Positions 22,712 to 30,876 of a stretch of DNA of 64,000 nucleotides are shown in pieces (the stretch's first letter is position 1; every line of letters begins with the position of its first letter). A program made the position numbers and the translations under genes. This DNA comes from an uncultured Prevotellaceae bacterium (lineage in GTDB: Bacteria > Bacteroidota > Bacteroidia > Bacteroidales > UBA3663). Location: positions 1 to 64,000 of the forward strand of contig ONNR01000011.1 in NCBI GenBank assembly GCA_900319235.1, read 5' to 3'. Under the pieces are notes generated by a model that saw only the letters and a list, made by a program, of their open reading frames with translations, was not told the DNA's origin and did no database searches.

Positions 22712-25522
22712 TCAATTGATTTCCATCAGCTCGACGGGACCCATCAGCCCCGACTCCTCGAGGGGAGCATCGGGGGCATAGTAGCGGGCGTCGGTGAAGG
22801 TGATGCGGTTCCTGCACTTGGGCTGTGCGTCGCCGATCAGGCGGTTCACCCAGAGGTTGGTCACCTCGATCACAAGCTCGTTGTCACCCACTTTGAGCAG
22901 GTCGGTCACATCGACTTCGAAGGGTTCCTTCCAGACGATGCCTGCCGACTGGCCGTTGACCTTGACTTCGGCGAGGTTCTTCACCTTGCCCAGCTTGAGC
23001 ACCTGGCAAGCCTGCGGGTCAAGGGCAGCGACGTGGAGCGTGTTGGTGTAGGCAGCTGTGCCCGAGAAGTAGCGGATGCCCGGGTCCTGATGCTCCGACC
23101 ACGATGTTAGGGTGCTGAAGGTGGCTTCGGCGGGAGCACCGCGCTGCTCCTGGAACTTCACGGTCCAGGGCGTGTCGATCGTGGTCAGGGTCTTGCCTTG
23201 TGGAGCGGTGACAGTCATCTCACTGGCTCCTGCGCCACAGAAGACCACGAAGACAGCATCGTCCTTCTGCATCGGGAGGGTCACTTCGGTGGTGTTGCCG
23301 ACGGTCTTGTAGCTAACGTCCTCGATTTTGCCCGTCACGGGATGCCAGAGCTGCGGACGGAGGCCCGACTGCCGGAAGGCGACAGTCACGGTGGCAGCCT
23401 CCTTGGTCGGACGGTTCACCCAGTAGATTTCGGCGTGGGGAAGCGTGCGGTGGAGGTACTTCATACCCTCTTCGGGCAGCTGGCAGTCGGGAGCGATGCC
23501 GGCATTGCGCAGCACATCGGCCATAGGCACGTCGGTCGTTACGTTCTTGCGGCTCCAAATTTCGCCCACCAGCTGGTCAAACTCCTCCTGGCTCTCACCA
23601 AGGCTGTAGGGGTGCTGGGGCTTCTGTCCGCCTATCACGATGCCTGCCTTGGCTAGGTAGGCCAGCTTGCGGAGCACGGGCATCGACATGTATTCCACGT
23701 TGCGGTCGAGCCAGAGCACACGGTACTGGGTACCACTGGCCTTCGAGGTCAGCAGGCCGTCCTTGCAGTCGATCAGATTGTAGAGCGCATCGGGACTGCA
23801 GTAGTCGAAATTATATCCGTAGGGCACTTCGGGAGCACCCTGGCCGAAGAGTGCGGTGATGTTGCTGTTCTCGCCGTAATAAACCAGCACGTCGGCCACG
23901 TTCACTCCCTGCTGCAGCATGTAGCACGAACGCGACATGTAATCGACCCAGGCGGTGGCCTGCTCGGCCCACGTGTCGTGGCGATTGAACCACTGTCCGA
24001 TGCCGCCGAGGCTCAAGCCCGGCACCTTGTCATCGATGGGCTGGTGGGCACTCTCGTGGATCACGAATCGGTTGATGCCCTCGGCCAGCTCGATGTCGGC
24101 AATCTTCTTCAGTTTCTCGGGATACCAGTTGTAACCGGCGCTCTGCTCCCATGCCGTCATCGATTCGGCGGCAGCGATGTTTTGTCCGTAGAGGTGTGCC
24201 ACCGACGACGACTCGCGGTCGTCGGCCTGGTACATGCGGCGGTCGGTGTCGCCATCGGGCAGCTTGCCGAGCCACATCGCCGAGCACCACATGGCCGACA
24301 TCGGCACCTGTGCAGTGGCCTTCAGGTCCATACCGTCGGCTATGAACACGCGTCCACCCTCGTGTGCCTCGGTGTAGCGGCCCTTCATGCCGTAGTCGCG
24401 CTGGGCTATTTGCGTCAGCTGGTCATAGTTCTCCTTGATGAGTTCGCCGATGGTCTTCTCCCAGTCGCGCACGAAAGCCTCACTCTTCTCTTTTGAACTA
24501 ATGACAGCACCAGCCAGTACGGGGAGCCAGGTGTGCAGGTCGTAGCCGCGACGCTTTGCAAACTCATCGAACATGGCAGGTGTCCAGGTCTGCGGACCAG
24601 CCTCATAGCTGTCGGTGAGTACATACTGGATGCCGCGTTCGCCCATCAGGCCGTTCGATGCCTTCTTGTACATGTCGAGGTAGGCGACGAAGAACTTCTT
24701 CCAGGCCACAGGGTCGAGCTTATCGACCTCAAGGCCCGTAGCTTCGGGAGGAGCCGGATGGTTCATCTTGCCCGTGAGTGACCAGCCGAAACGGTAGATG
24801 CGCCACTTCCCTTCGGGTGCGCTCCAGTTAAGGTTGCCACTACCATCGGTCTTACCAGTGATGTCGAGCACATCCTTTTCGGTGATCTTGTCGGAATCGT
24901 CAACAGCCAATCGCATGGCTATCACGGCAATGTCCTCATAGTGCTGGTAGGGGCTCACCTCCCACTGTCCAGGGCCCTGGCGACCGTTGCGGATGGGGCC
25001 TGTGCTCTTGTCGGGTTCGGGAAGTGGACACGAAATCTGGCTGCCTCCTTCGATGTCGAGGGTTTTCCAGACGAGTTTCTTCATCGCATCCTTAGGCTCG
25101 ACCCAAGGACCACCGGTGGAGCTCCATCCTGGAGCCGAGGCGATGGCCATCTCAAGGCCAAGGCTATCGGCAAGGCGGGTGGCGTAGGCGAATGCCTCCT
25201 GCCAGCCTTCGTCCATGTAGATCAGTCGCTTATCGACGATCTGTGGCGTTCCCAGGCTTGCATCGAAATTCTGGAAGCCGCCCAGACCGATGCGCTTCAT
25301 CCATTCGAGGTCCTTGCGGATTCCCTCTTTTGTGATGTTTCCGTTCATCCAATGCCACCAGACCCTGGGGCGTGCATCCTGTGGGGGCATCTGCCATCCG
25401 GCCTTCAGCTCGGTCAAGGTAGCCTCGCTGGCTGCCTGATCGACCTTCGAGCCTCCGATGCAAGAGGTCAGCAAGAGTGCCAGACCTGCTATCGCTGTAT
25501 GATATAAAATATGTAGGTTCAT
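22712..25522 (-). CDS. GH106 alpha-L-rhamnosidase lipoprotein
   Basis: 936 residues with a lipoprotein signal ending at Cys21 (LLLTSC). The N-terminal catalytic part shows the GH106 hallmark ARPRVWWHWMNGNITKEGI (about residues 51-69) followed by DLEWMKRIGLGGFQNFDA and the IASAPGWSSTGGPWV segment. The C-terminal part carries beta-sandwich, GH2-like binding modules (TNTLHVAALDPQACQ, NELVIEVTNLWVNRLIGD). GH106 enzymes remove alpha-L-rhamnose, for example from rhamnogalacturonan. Being lipid-anchored it may act at the outer membrane or in the periplasm. It is co-oriented with MBL (upstream) and GH3 (downstream). Confidence 0.88.
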   Translation of the reverse strand: MNLHILYHTAIAGLALLLTSCIGGSKVDQAASEATLTELKAGWQMPPQDARPRVWWHWMNGNITKEGIRKDLEWMKRIGLGGFQNFDASLGTPQIVDKRLIYMDEGWQEAFAYATRLADSLGLEMAIASAPGWSSTGGPWVEPKDAMKKLVWKTLDIEGGSQISCPLPEPDKSTGPIRNGRQGPGQWEVSPYQHYEDIAVIAMRLAVDDSDKITEKDVLDITGKTDGSGNLNWSAPEGKWRIYRFGWSLTGKMNHPAPPEATGLEVDKLDPVAWKKFFVAYLDMYKKASNGLMGERGIQYVLTDSYEAGPQTWTPAMFDEFAKRRGYDLHTWLPVLAGAVISSKEKSEAFVRDWEKTIGELIKENYDQLTQIAQRDYGMKGRYTEAHEGGRVFIADGMDLKATAQVPMSAMWCSAMWLGKLPDGDTDRRMYQADDRESSSVAHLYGQNIAAAESMTAWEQSAGYNWYPEKLKKIADIELAEGINRFVIHESAHQPIDDKVPGLSLGGIGQWFNRHDTWAEQATAWVDYMSRSCYMLQQGVNVADVLVYYGENSNITALFGQGAPEVPYGYNFDYCSPDALYNLIDCKDGLLTSKASGTQYRVLWLDRNVEYMSMPVLRKLAYLAKAGIVIGGQKPQHPYSLGESQEEFDQLVGEIWSRKNVTTDVPMADVLRNAGIAPDCQLPEEGMKYLHRTLPHAEIYWVNRPTKEAATVTVAFRQSGLRPQLWHPVTGKIEDVSYKTVGNTTEVTLPMQKDDAVFVVFCGAGASEMTVTAPQGKTLTTIDTPWTVKFQEQRGAPAEATFSTLTSWSEHQDPGIRYFSGTAAYTNTLHVAALDPQACQVLKLGKVKNLAEVKVNGQSAGIVWKEPFEVDVTDLLKVGDNELVIEVTNLWVNRLIGDAQPKCRNRITFTDARYYAPDAPLEESGLMGPVELMEIN

Positions 25523-25568
25523 AGGTTTGAGGGTGAAAAGTTTGAGGAGTTGAGAGGTTTGAGGGGTT
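25523..25568. repeat. GTTTGAGGGG-type minisatellite, MBL-GH106 gap
   Basis: Imperfect units of about 10 bp (GGTTTGAGGG, AGTTTGAGGA, AGGTTTGAGG) fill the 47-bp gap between the MBL stop and the GH106 start. Confidence 0.6.
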
Positions 25569-25569
25569 A

Positions 25570-26397
25570 TTATTTCATCTGGGCAGGGCCATAGTTCAGA
25601 CGGACACCGCGCTCGAAGAGCACATGATCGAGACCACCGATGCCGGGACGATCAAGTTTCTCGCCCTCCTTCTCACCTTCGCGCAGCTGGCTGCAAAGTT
25701 CAGCAATGTCCTTGACGCGCTGCAGCGTCTCCTTGTTGACACCCATGTAATGACCCGGGTAAAGGTACTCGATACCATTCTTCTCCATATAGTAGGCCAT
25801 GCGTTGCGCCGAAAGAATGATGGTCGAGAAGTTAACAGTGATGAGCAGGTTGCCGCTACCGAACGAGTCGCCGCTGAATCCATAGTGACGCGCCTTGTCG
25901 ATGAAGGTGGTTGAGCCTGGGGTATGGCCTGGCGTGAAAATCACCTCAATCTGACGACCACCCAGGTCGATGACCTCGCCATCGGTCAGATAGGTTGTTT
26001 TGCCCTGATAGCCCACCATGAACATGGGTCGGTTGACTTCGTCGGCGGCGTTAATCGAGATCTCGTCCCACTCGTTGATAGCTGAACCCGTGTGGTCGGG
26101 ATGCACGTGGGTGGCAATCAGGCGAACAGGCTTCTTGCAGATGTCGCTTACAATCTTGTGGAGACCGGGGATGTTGGTGCCTGCGTCGATGAGAATAGCG
26201 CTCTCGGTGCCGGCAATGAGGTAGAGCGACTCGTTGGCCATCAAGTGACCATTGCCCTCCCACGTCTGCTCGTCGATCTGACGGAAAATGACATTACTGT
26301 CTTCATACACGACCTTCTCGGCATACTTGGGCTGAGGCTGTGCCATCAATGCGCATTGGAACGAAGCTGCAATAGCTAACAAAACAAACTTTTTCAT
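25570..26397 (-). CDS. Secreted metallo-beta-lactamase-fold hydrolase
   Basis: 275 residues with a signal peptide (about 1-19). The Zn-binding motif HVHPDHTG places His97, His99, Asp101 and His102; further ligands are likely in FTPGHTPGS and in the C-terminal YPGHY. The overall layout resembles the broad glyoxalase-II/lactonase-like MBL group, not a recognised beta-lactamase. It is first in the MBL-GH106-GH3 unit, so hydrolysis of a lactone, ester or other small product of glycan breakdown is possible; this is inference from context. The promoter is at 26510-26540. Confidence 0.85.
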   Translation of the reverse strand: MKKFVLLAIAASFQCALMAQPQPKYAEKVVYEDSNVIFRQIDEQTWEGNGHLMANESLYLIAGTESAILIDAGTNIPGLHKIVSDICKKPVRLIATHVHPDHTGSAINEWDEISINAADEVNRPMFMVGYQGKTTYLTDGEVIDLGGRQIEVIFTPGHTPGSTTFIDKARHYGFSGDSFGSGNLLITVNFSTIILSAQRMAYYMEKNGIEYLYPGHYMGVNKETLQRVKDIAELCSQLREGEKEGEKLDRPGIGGLDHVLFERGVRLNYGPAQMK

Positions 26398-26509
26398 ACA
26401 AATTATTTATTATTTATGGTTTATTATTTTGTACCAGCAGATAATTGTTATTTGTTAATTATTCATTGTTAATTAAAAAACACCGCCGAAACACGAAGTT
26501 TCAACGGTG

Positions 26510-26540
26510 CAAAGGTACATACATTATTTAAACTATACAA
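26510..26540 (-). promoter_or_regulatory. Promoter of the MBL-GH106-GH3 unit
   Basis: Minus strand: TTG (26538-26540), 20-bp spacer, TACCTTTG (26510-26517). The -7 sequence and spacer length are the same as at the SusC1 promoter. Confidence 0.75.
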
Positions 26541-26567
26541 TAATGAGTAAATCCTGCTGTGAAGTCC

Positions 26568-26636
26568 AATAGTAAGATTCTGTGATGGTGATTTGGCTCG
26601 ATTTCAGTCGATTAGCCTTTCACGATAGTAAGATTT
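26568..26636 (-). promoter_or_regulatory. Two CTTACTAT boxes upstream of the MBL gene
   Basis: Plus-strand AATAGTAAGATTC (26568-26580) and GATAGTAAGATTT (26624-26636). TTACTAT starts 58 and 114 bp upstream of the first -7 base, as at SusC1 (58 and 113). The distal box overlaps the stop codon of the regulator gene. Confidence 0.65.
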
Positions 26637-28401
26637 ATTTCATTCCCTTGTCGCCCTCTATGAGGCTGTTGTTGATGGCCAGACGGCGCACTCTGACGGG
26701 GAATTCCTCCTCGCTCTCGGTGGCACGTGCACGCATCTTCTGGCGAGCATTATAGACCGACTGGGTCGAGAGACCGAGGATCTTGGCAATCTTGGTGCTA
26801 CTGTTGATGCCTAGGCGCACCATGGCATAAATGCGAAGGTCGGTGTTGAGCTTCTCACCCGCACGAAGCGTGATGCGCTCTTCGGGGCGGAGCAGGCCAT
26901 TGAACTGCTCGACGAAATCGGGGAAAAGCTGCAGGAAGATCTCGTCGAACTTCGCCCACAGCTCGTGCTGCTCCTTCATGTCGTCCTCGTTCTTGGGGCG
27001 GGTCGCCTTCAAGGCCAGGTCGTACTGCCGGGCAGTGAGCTTGCGGTTGATGTCGCGCTTGACCACCTCGATCTTCTGCAGGTACTCCGAACAGGTGGCA
27101 AACATCTGTCCGATATATTCCTCCTTGAGGTAGTTGGCTTCGCTCAATCGCGTACTCTCCTCCTTCAGGTCGGCACTTGCTTGGCGCAGTGCCTCGTTGG
27201 CATCGCGCAACCGCAACTGTTCGTCCTTGAGGCGCTTTGAGTTTTCGGTGAGCAGCTGGTTCTTCTCTTTAAGCAACCTTTGGAGCCTGATGCGACGCCG
27301 CAGGTTGTAGAAGGCAAAGACGAAGAGCAGCGCCATAACGATGAACGACACCGCAGCGACAATCAGGAGCGTCAGGTTGCGCCTCGATTCCTCCTCGAGC
27401 CGGCTGCGGGTGGCATCGTTCAGTTCGGTCATGAATGAGTAGAACGGCTGGCGGATGCGGTCGGGATAGTCCTGCTGCATTCTGACCAGGGCCGAAAGGA
27501 AGCGGTTGGCAATGTCGAGCTCACCATATCGGAGGGCGACCTGCTCGACATAGATGAGCAGCGGCGTCACACGGCTCACGTTGCGCAGGCTCGACACAAC
27601 GTAGCGCGTCAGGTACTCCACTTCGTCCTGCTCGTTGCTCCCTCTGGTCGCGTCCGGGAGAAGGTTGCTCACATAGAGCGAGAGGAGTCCCGCCTCGCCA
27701 CAAAGGAGCGCATACCAGGGGTCTTCGGGCGACATCTGGTCGATGGTGCGCTTCAGTTCCTCCACCAGTGCTGCCTTGCGCTCATTGTCGGTCTCCTTCC
27801 ACACCTTGGCATGCACCTGCAACGGCATCGGCACGCGGCCGCCCAGTTCAAGCACCGAGTCGGCATAAGCCTGACCCATCGGGTCGGGGTTGGGGGTATT
27901 GAGGAAGATGGCACGCGAATTCCAGTAGTCGATCGTCTCCAGGTAGTATTGGAGTCGCTGGTCGAAGGTCTTATCGAGCGTCGAAAGGGCATCGAGCGCC
28001 TCGCGTCCCTGTTCGAAGAAACCGATGCAGTTGTAGAGATGTGCAGCCTGCAGGTAACAGTCGGCCTCCCATTGCGGCTTGCCGTTGCGCCTTGCAATCT
28101 CGAGATTCTTCTGGACGTAATATTCGGTCGAATCGACGTCGAACTCATAGTAAAGTTCCGTGATGAGCTTGTAATGATAGAAGCGGGCCTCGTCACTATC
28201 GGCACTCGCTGCCTTTCGCTTATAGTCGATGAGCTTCTTTTCCTGTATCTGATGGTAGCTTTCGCTGCTGTCGAGGGCGGTGACAAGCCGGTCGAAACAT
28301 TCGCTGATGGCAGGAGGTGTACTGCATTTCGGACGGCAGGACACCAACGTCAGCAAAACGAGTAAGGTGAAAAGACTTCTGATGTAAATGTGCGTATTCA
28401 T
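26635..28401 (-). CDS. DUF6377-type membrane-anchored transcriptional regulator
   Basis: 588 residues from the ATG at 28401, which begins a lipoprotein-like signal (LVLLTLVSC). Next is a helical, TPR-like sensor region (about 30-335) expected in the periplasm, one membrane helix (about 342-366), a coiled coil (about 370-440), and a cytoplasmic C-terminal domain with a LuxR-like helix-turn-helix (STKIAKILGLSTQSVYNARQ, about 535-555). Two homologues lie at 40194 and 41858, and each of the three sits beside a SusC/D locus. It likely senses a glycan signal in the periplasm and activates the rhamnose locus, whose first gene starts 238 bp downstream. The promoter -7 element is at 28423-28430. Confidence 0.82.
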   Translation of the reverse strand: MNTHIYIRSLFTLLVLLTLVSCRPKCSTPPAISECFDRLVTALDSSESYHQIQEKKLIDYKRKAASADSDEARFYHYKLITELYYEFDVDSTEYYVQKNLEIARRNGKPQWEADCYLQAAHLYNCIGFFEQGREALDALSTLDKTFDQRLQYYLETIDYWNSRAIFLNTPNPDPMGQAYADSVLELGGRVPMPLQVHAKVWKETDNERKAALVEELKRTIDQMSPEDPWYALLCGEAGLLSLYVSNLLPDATRGSNEQDEVEYLTRYVVSSLRNVSRVTPLLIYVEQVALRYGELDIANRFLSALVRMQQDYPDRIRQPFYSFMTELNDATRSRLEEESRRNLTLLIVAAVSFIVMALLFVFAFYNLRRRIRLQRLLKEKNQLLTENSKRLKDEQLRLRDANEALRQASADLKEESTRLSEANYLKEEYIGQMFATCSEYLQKIEVVKRDINRKLTARQYDLALKATRPKNEDDMKEQHELWAKFDEIFLQLFPDFVEQFNGLLRPEERITLRAGEKLNTDLRIYAMVRLGINSSTKIAKILGLSTQSVYNARQKMRARATESEEEFPVRVRRLAINNSLIEGDKGMK

Positions 28402-28422
28402 GAAATTTCGAAGTGTAGTTTG

Positions 28423-28430
28423 CAAAGATA
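28423..28430 (-). promoter_or_regulatory. -7 element of the regulator gene
   Basis: TATCTTTG on the minus strand, 22 bp upstream of the ATG. The -33 region is poor, which fits a weakly expressed regulator. Confidence 0.45.
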
Positions 28431-28543
28431 GGGATATCTTCGAAGAGAAAGGGTAAAAGCGCATAAACTTTTTTCGATGAAGTCATTTTTTCATCCAGTT
28501 TGTCCAGTCGGCTTGCCAATATCAAAATATTTCTGCGGTTCTC

Positions 28544-28574
28544 TTGTTTATATGGACGAAATGTATTATCTTTG
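28544..28574 (+). promoter_or_regulatory. Distal promoter in the 28402-28793 gap
   Basis: TTG (28544-28546), 20-bp spacer, TATCTTTG (28567-28574). It lies 220 bp before the next ORF, and a second promoter intervenes. The stretch 28575-28720 has no ORF and includes the palindrome TATTTTGCAAAATA (28634-28647), so a short leader or small RNA may be made. Confidence 0.55.
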
Positions 28575-28719
28575 CCCCAGGTTGGATCGTCGCCTCACTC
28601 TGGCAACTTCTTAGCCCCAATCGTGTAGCAGGGTATTTTGCAAAATAACTGTTGACATCCAAAAAACTCATATCAATTGATGACAATTCGTGTTTATAAT
28701 GAAAATATAGCGCAAAAGA

Positions 28720-28751
28720 TTTGGAAATGTCCAAAACATTCAATATCTTTG
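28720..28751 (+). promoter_or_regulatory. Proximal promoter of the 28794 gene
   Basis: TTTG (28720-28723), 20-bp spacer, TATCTTTG (28744-28751), with a leader of about 36 nt. Confidence 0.75.
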
Positions 28752-28793
28752 CACCGATATTTCTTATTTAATCATTAATACCAACTTACCTTT

Positions 28794-30413
28794 ATGAAAA
28801 AACTTTCCTTCTTCCTTACCCTTCTGCTTGGAGCAGCCGCTCTTCAGGCAACGCCTATCGACTACCTTGCATCCACACAATCCACACCCTTGAAGGACAT
28901 TCCGACCATCGATGTTCCGGCTGCCGTCAACGGTCCGCGTCGCGCACACAAGACCTATGTGACCCCCGAGGGCACTCCGCTCGACTACACGATGAAATTC
29001 ACCCAGGGTTCCCAGGTCTATCCCGACCGCCCCGTCAAGGTGTCGTTCAGCGAAGACGGCAAGTCGGTATATTTCGGCAACCTCTACCCCAGTTTCCTCA
29101 CCAACGAAATGGGTGCATGGACCAAGGGTGACATCCAGGCCGACAGCACCATCATCGTCAAGCAGCAGCTCATCATCGACTACGACGCGATGGGCGACGA
29201 ATCGATGTTCTACAGCCTCTATGCCGGTGGCTACGATTTGACCGAAGGCGTGATGACCGATGCCGTCTTCGTGCTTCATGCCGATGGCTCCATCACCCAG
29301 CAGGACCCCAATGCCTATATCTGGCTGGGCGCCTATGTCGGTGAAACCTATGCCGGCCTCATCACGTATGAGACCAACGTCGAAATCACTCCGATGACCG
29401 AAGTACACGAACTCGTGACCGTTCCCGAAACGGCTACTGTGGGCGAAGCTATCTACGACTACACCAACGCCTACGGCAATGCCGCGGTTGCTGTTGGCAA
29501 GGTTGCCACCGATGGCAACGACGTCTATTTCCAAGGCCTCACTCCCGATACTCCCGAGGCATGGGTGAAGGGCACACGCGACGGCAACACCGTCACCATC
29601 AAGAGCGGCCAGTACATAGGCGAAGGCAATGGCTATCTGCTCCAACTCGCCCTGCTCAGTGCACGTGCTGACTTCAGTGCTTATGATTTTGTCGATGAGA
29701 TCACGCTCAACTACGATGCAGAAACGGGCACCTATGCCCAGGTCCGTGAGTCGGAGACCGATGACATCTGCATGTTTGTCGAGCAGACCCTTTCGGGCGC
29801 CATCTATCTCTACTACTTCAACTTCACCATCAAACCCTATGATGGCCCCAAGGCTTCGATACCCGAAGATCCGTATAACCTGTCGTTCTACGACTTCTGG
29901 GAGACTTCACAGAAGTACGCCATCATGTTCAGCAACACGCCTTACGGCACCGATGGCAACTACCTCGAGCCCGAGAACCGTTACTACTACATCTATCTCG
30001 ACGAAGAAATCCTGACCTTCGACACCGATACCTACACCACCCTGCCCGAAGAGATGACGCTCATCCCATGGGACTTCACCGCCAGCAACAGTGACATCTA
30101 CGGTTCGCCCTTGCTGCACTATGCCTACATCTACGACCCGCTCTTCGAGAAAATCGGCGTGCAGTTCATCTACTGCTTCGAGGATCAGCCCTACTATTCG
30201 AACATCGTCTATATCGACCCCGAAGGCAACGTGACCACCGTCGAAGTTGAGCAGCCCAACACCATCACCAATGCCAGCAATGCCAAGGTGACCGGCATGG
30301 AATACTTCAACGCCGCCGGCCAGCGCCAGAACTTCCAGCAGAAGGGCTTCAACCTCGTCCGCGTCACCCTTTCGGACGGTTCACAGAAGACCTACAAGAT
30401 GTACGTGAAGTAA
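28794..30413 (+). CDS. Secreted protein of unknown function with T9SS-like C-terminal tail
   Basis: 539 residues. Signal peptide about 1-19 (GAAALQA). The body is rich in Tyr, Asp and Gly with beta-strand periodicity, and has no recognised catalytic motif. The last 40 residues (MEYFNAAGQR...KGFNLVRVTLSDGSQKTYKMYVK) resemble the short C-terminal sorting-type sequences frequent in Prevotella and related Bacteroidales. It is therefore probably secreted or surface-attached. It is monocistronic, with two promoters in front and a strong terminator behind. Function unknown. Confidence 0.75.
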   Translation: MKKLSFFLTLLLGAAALQATPIDYLASTQSTPLKDIPTIDVPAAVNGPRRAHKTYVTPEGTPLDYTMKFTQGSQVYPDRPVKVSFSEDGKSVYFGNLYPSFLTNEMGAWTKGDIQADSTIIVKQQLIIDYDAMGDESMFYSLYAGGYDLTEGVMTDAVFVLHADGSITQQDPNAYIWLGAYVGETYAGLITYETNVEITPMTEVHELVTVPETATVGEAIYDYTNAYGNAAVAVGKVATDGNDVYFQGLTPDTPEAWVKGTRDGNTVTIKSGQYIGEGNGYLLQLALLSARADFSAYDFVDEITLNYDAETGTYAQVRESETDDICMFVEQTLSGAIYLYYFNFTIKPYDGPKASIPEDPYNLSFYDFWETSQKYAIMFSNTPYGTDGNYLEPENRYYYIYLDEEILTFDTDTYTTLPEEMTLIPWDFTASNSDIYGSPLLHYAYIYDPLFEKIGVQFIYCFEDQPYYSNIVYIDPEGNVTTVEVEQPNTITNASNAKVTGMEYFNAAGQRQNFQQKGFNLVRVTLSDGSQKTYKMYVK

Positions 30414-30442
30414 TTTATTAAAGTCTGTCATTCCATTTTGAG

Positions 30443-30479
30443 GCGGGCGAAAGTGCATGAATTTGACACTTTCGCCCGC
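30443..30479 (+). terminator. Terminator after the 28794 gene
   Basis: A 13-bp perfect stem, GCGGGCGAAAGTG (30443-30455) with 30467-30479, then ATTTATTT. It lies 30 bp after the stop. Confidence 0.8.
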
Positions 30480-30500
30480 ATTTATTTGTGTTCAGTAAGT

Positions 30501-30731
30501 TTATCGGGGAGTATAGCAGATGCTGTAAACGTAGCGGAGATCGGGGCTTTCGACCGTGAGGAGTGGAAAGGAATTGGCGAGAAGGAGGTCACGAAGCGCG
30601 TTTTCCTGGAGGTTGAGGATGCCTTTGATGACGATGGCCTTGATACGTATCTCGTTCTCGGCACGGTAGTCGAGCTGCTCTTCCACCAAACCATGTGCCG
30701 TATAAATCAACATTTTTGCGGCAAAAAACAT
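30501..30731 (-). CDS. Possible small hydrophobic protein, function unknown
   Basis: A 76-residue frame from the ATG at 30731, with AAGGA about 12 bp upstream. The N terminus is hydrophobic (MFFAAKMLIYTA), and the middle (EEQLDYRAENEIRIKAIVIKG) looks like ordinary coding sequence. No minus-strand TAnnTTTG promoter is evident. It occupies an otherwise empty 400-bp gap. It may be a real small gene or chance; it converges on the terminator at 30443-30479. Confidence 0.35.
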   Translation of the reverse strand: MFFAAKMLIYTAHGLVEEQLDYRAENEIRIKAIVIKGILNLQENALRDLLLANSFPLLTVESPDLRYVYSICYTPR

Positions 30732-30804
30732 AATAAAATTATCCTTCAATCGTCAAACAACCGATTGCGCAAAAGCCAATTCCTCCATAATTCCTAGCAA
30801 ACTA

Positions 30805-30835
30805 TTTGAAAATAAGACAAAAATTGCTATCTTTG
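30805..30835 (+). promoter_or_regulatory. Promoter of the GH43 lipoprotein gene
   Basis: TTTG (30805-30808), 19-bp spacer, TATCTTTG (30828-30835); leader about 35 nt. Confidence 0.75.
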
Positions 30836-30876
30836 CCCCATACAAAAAATAATAAATCAGTAAAATTTGATACACT

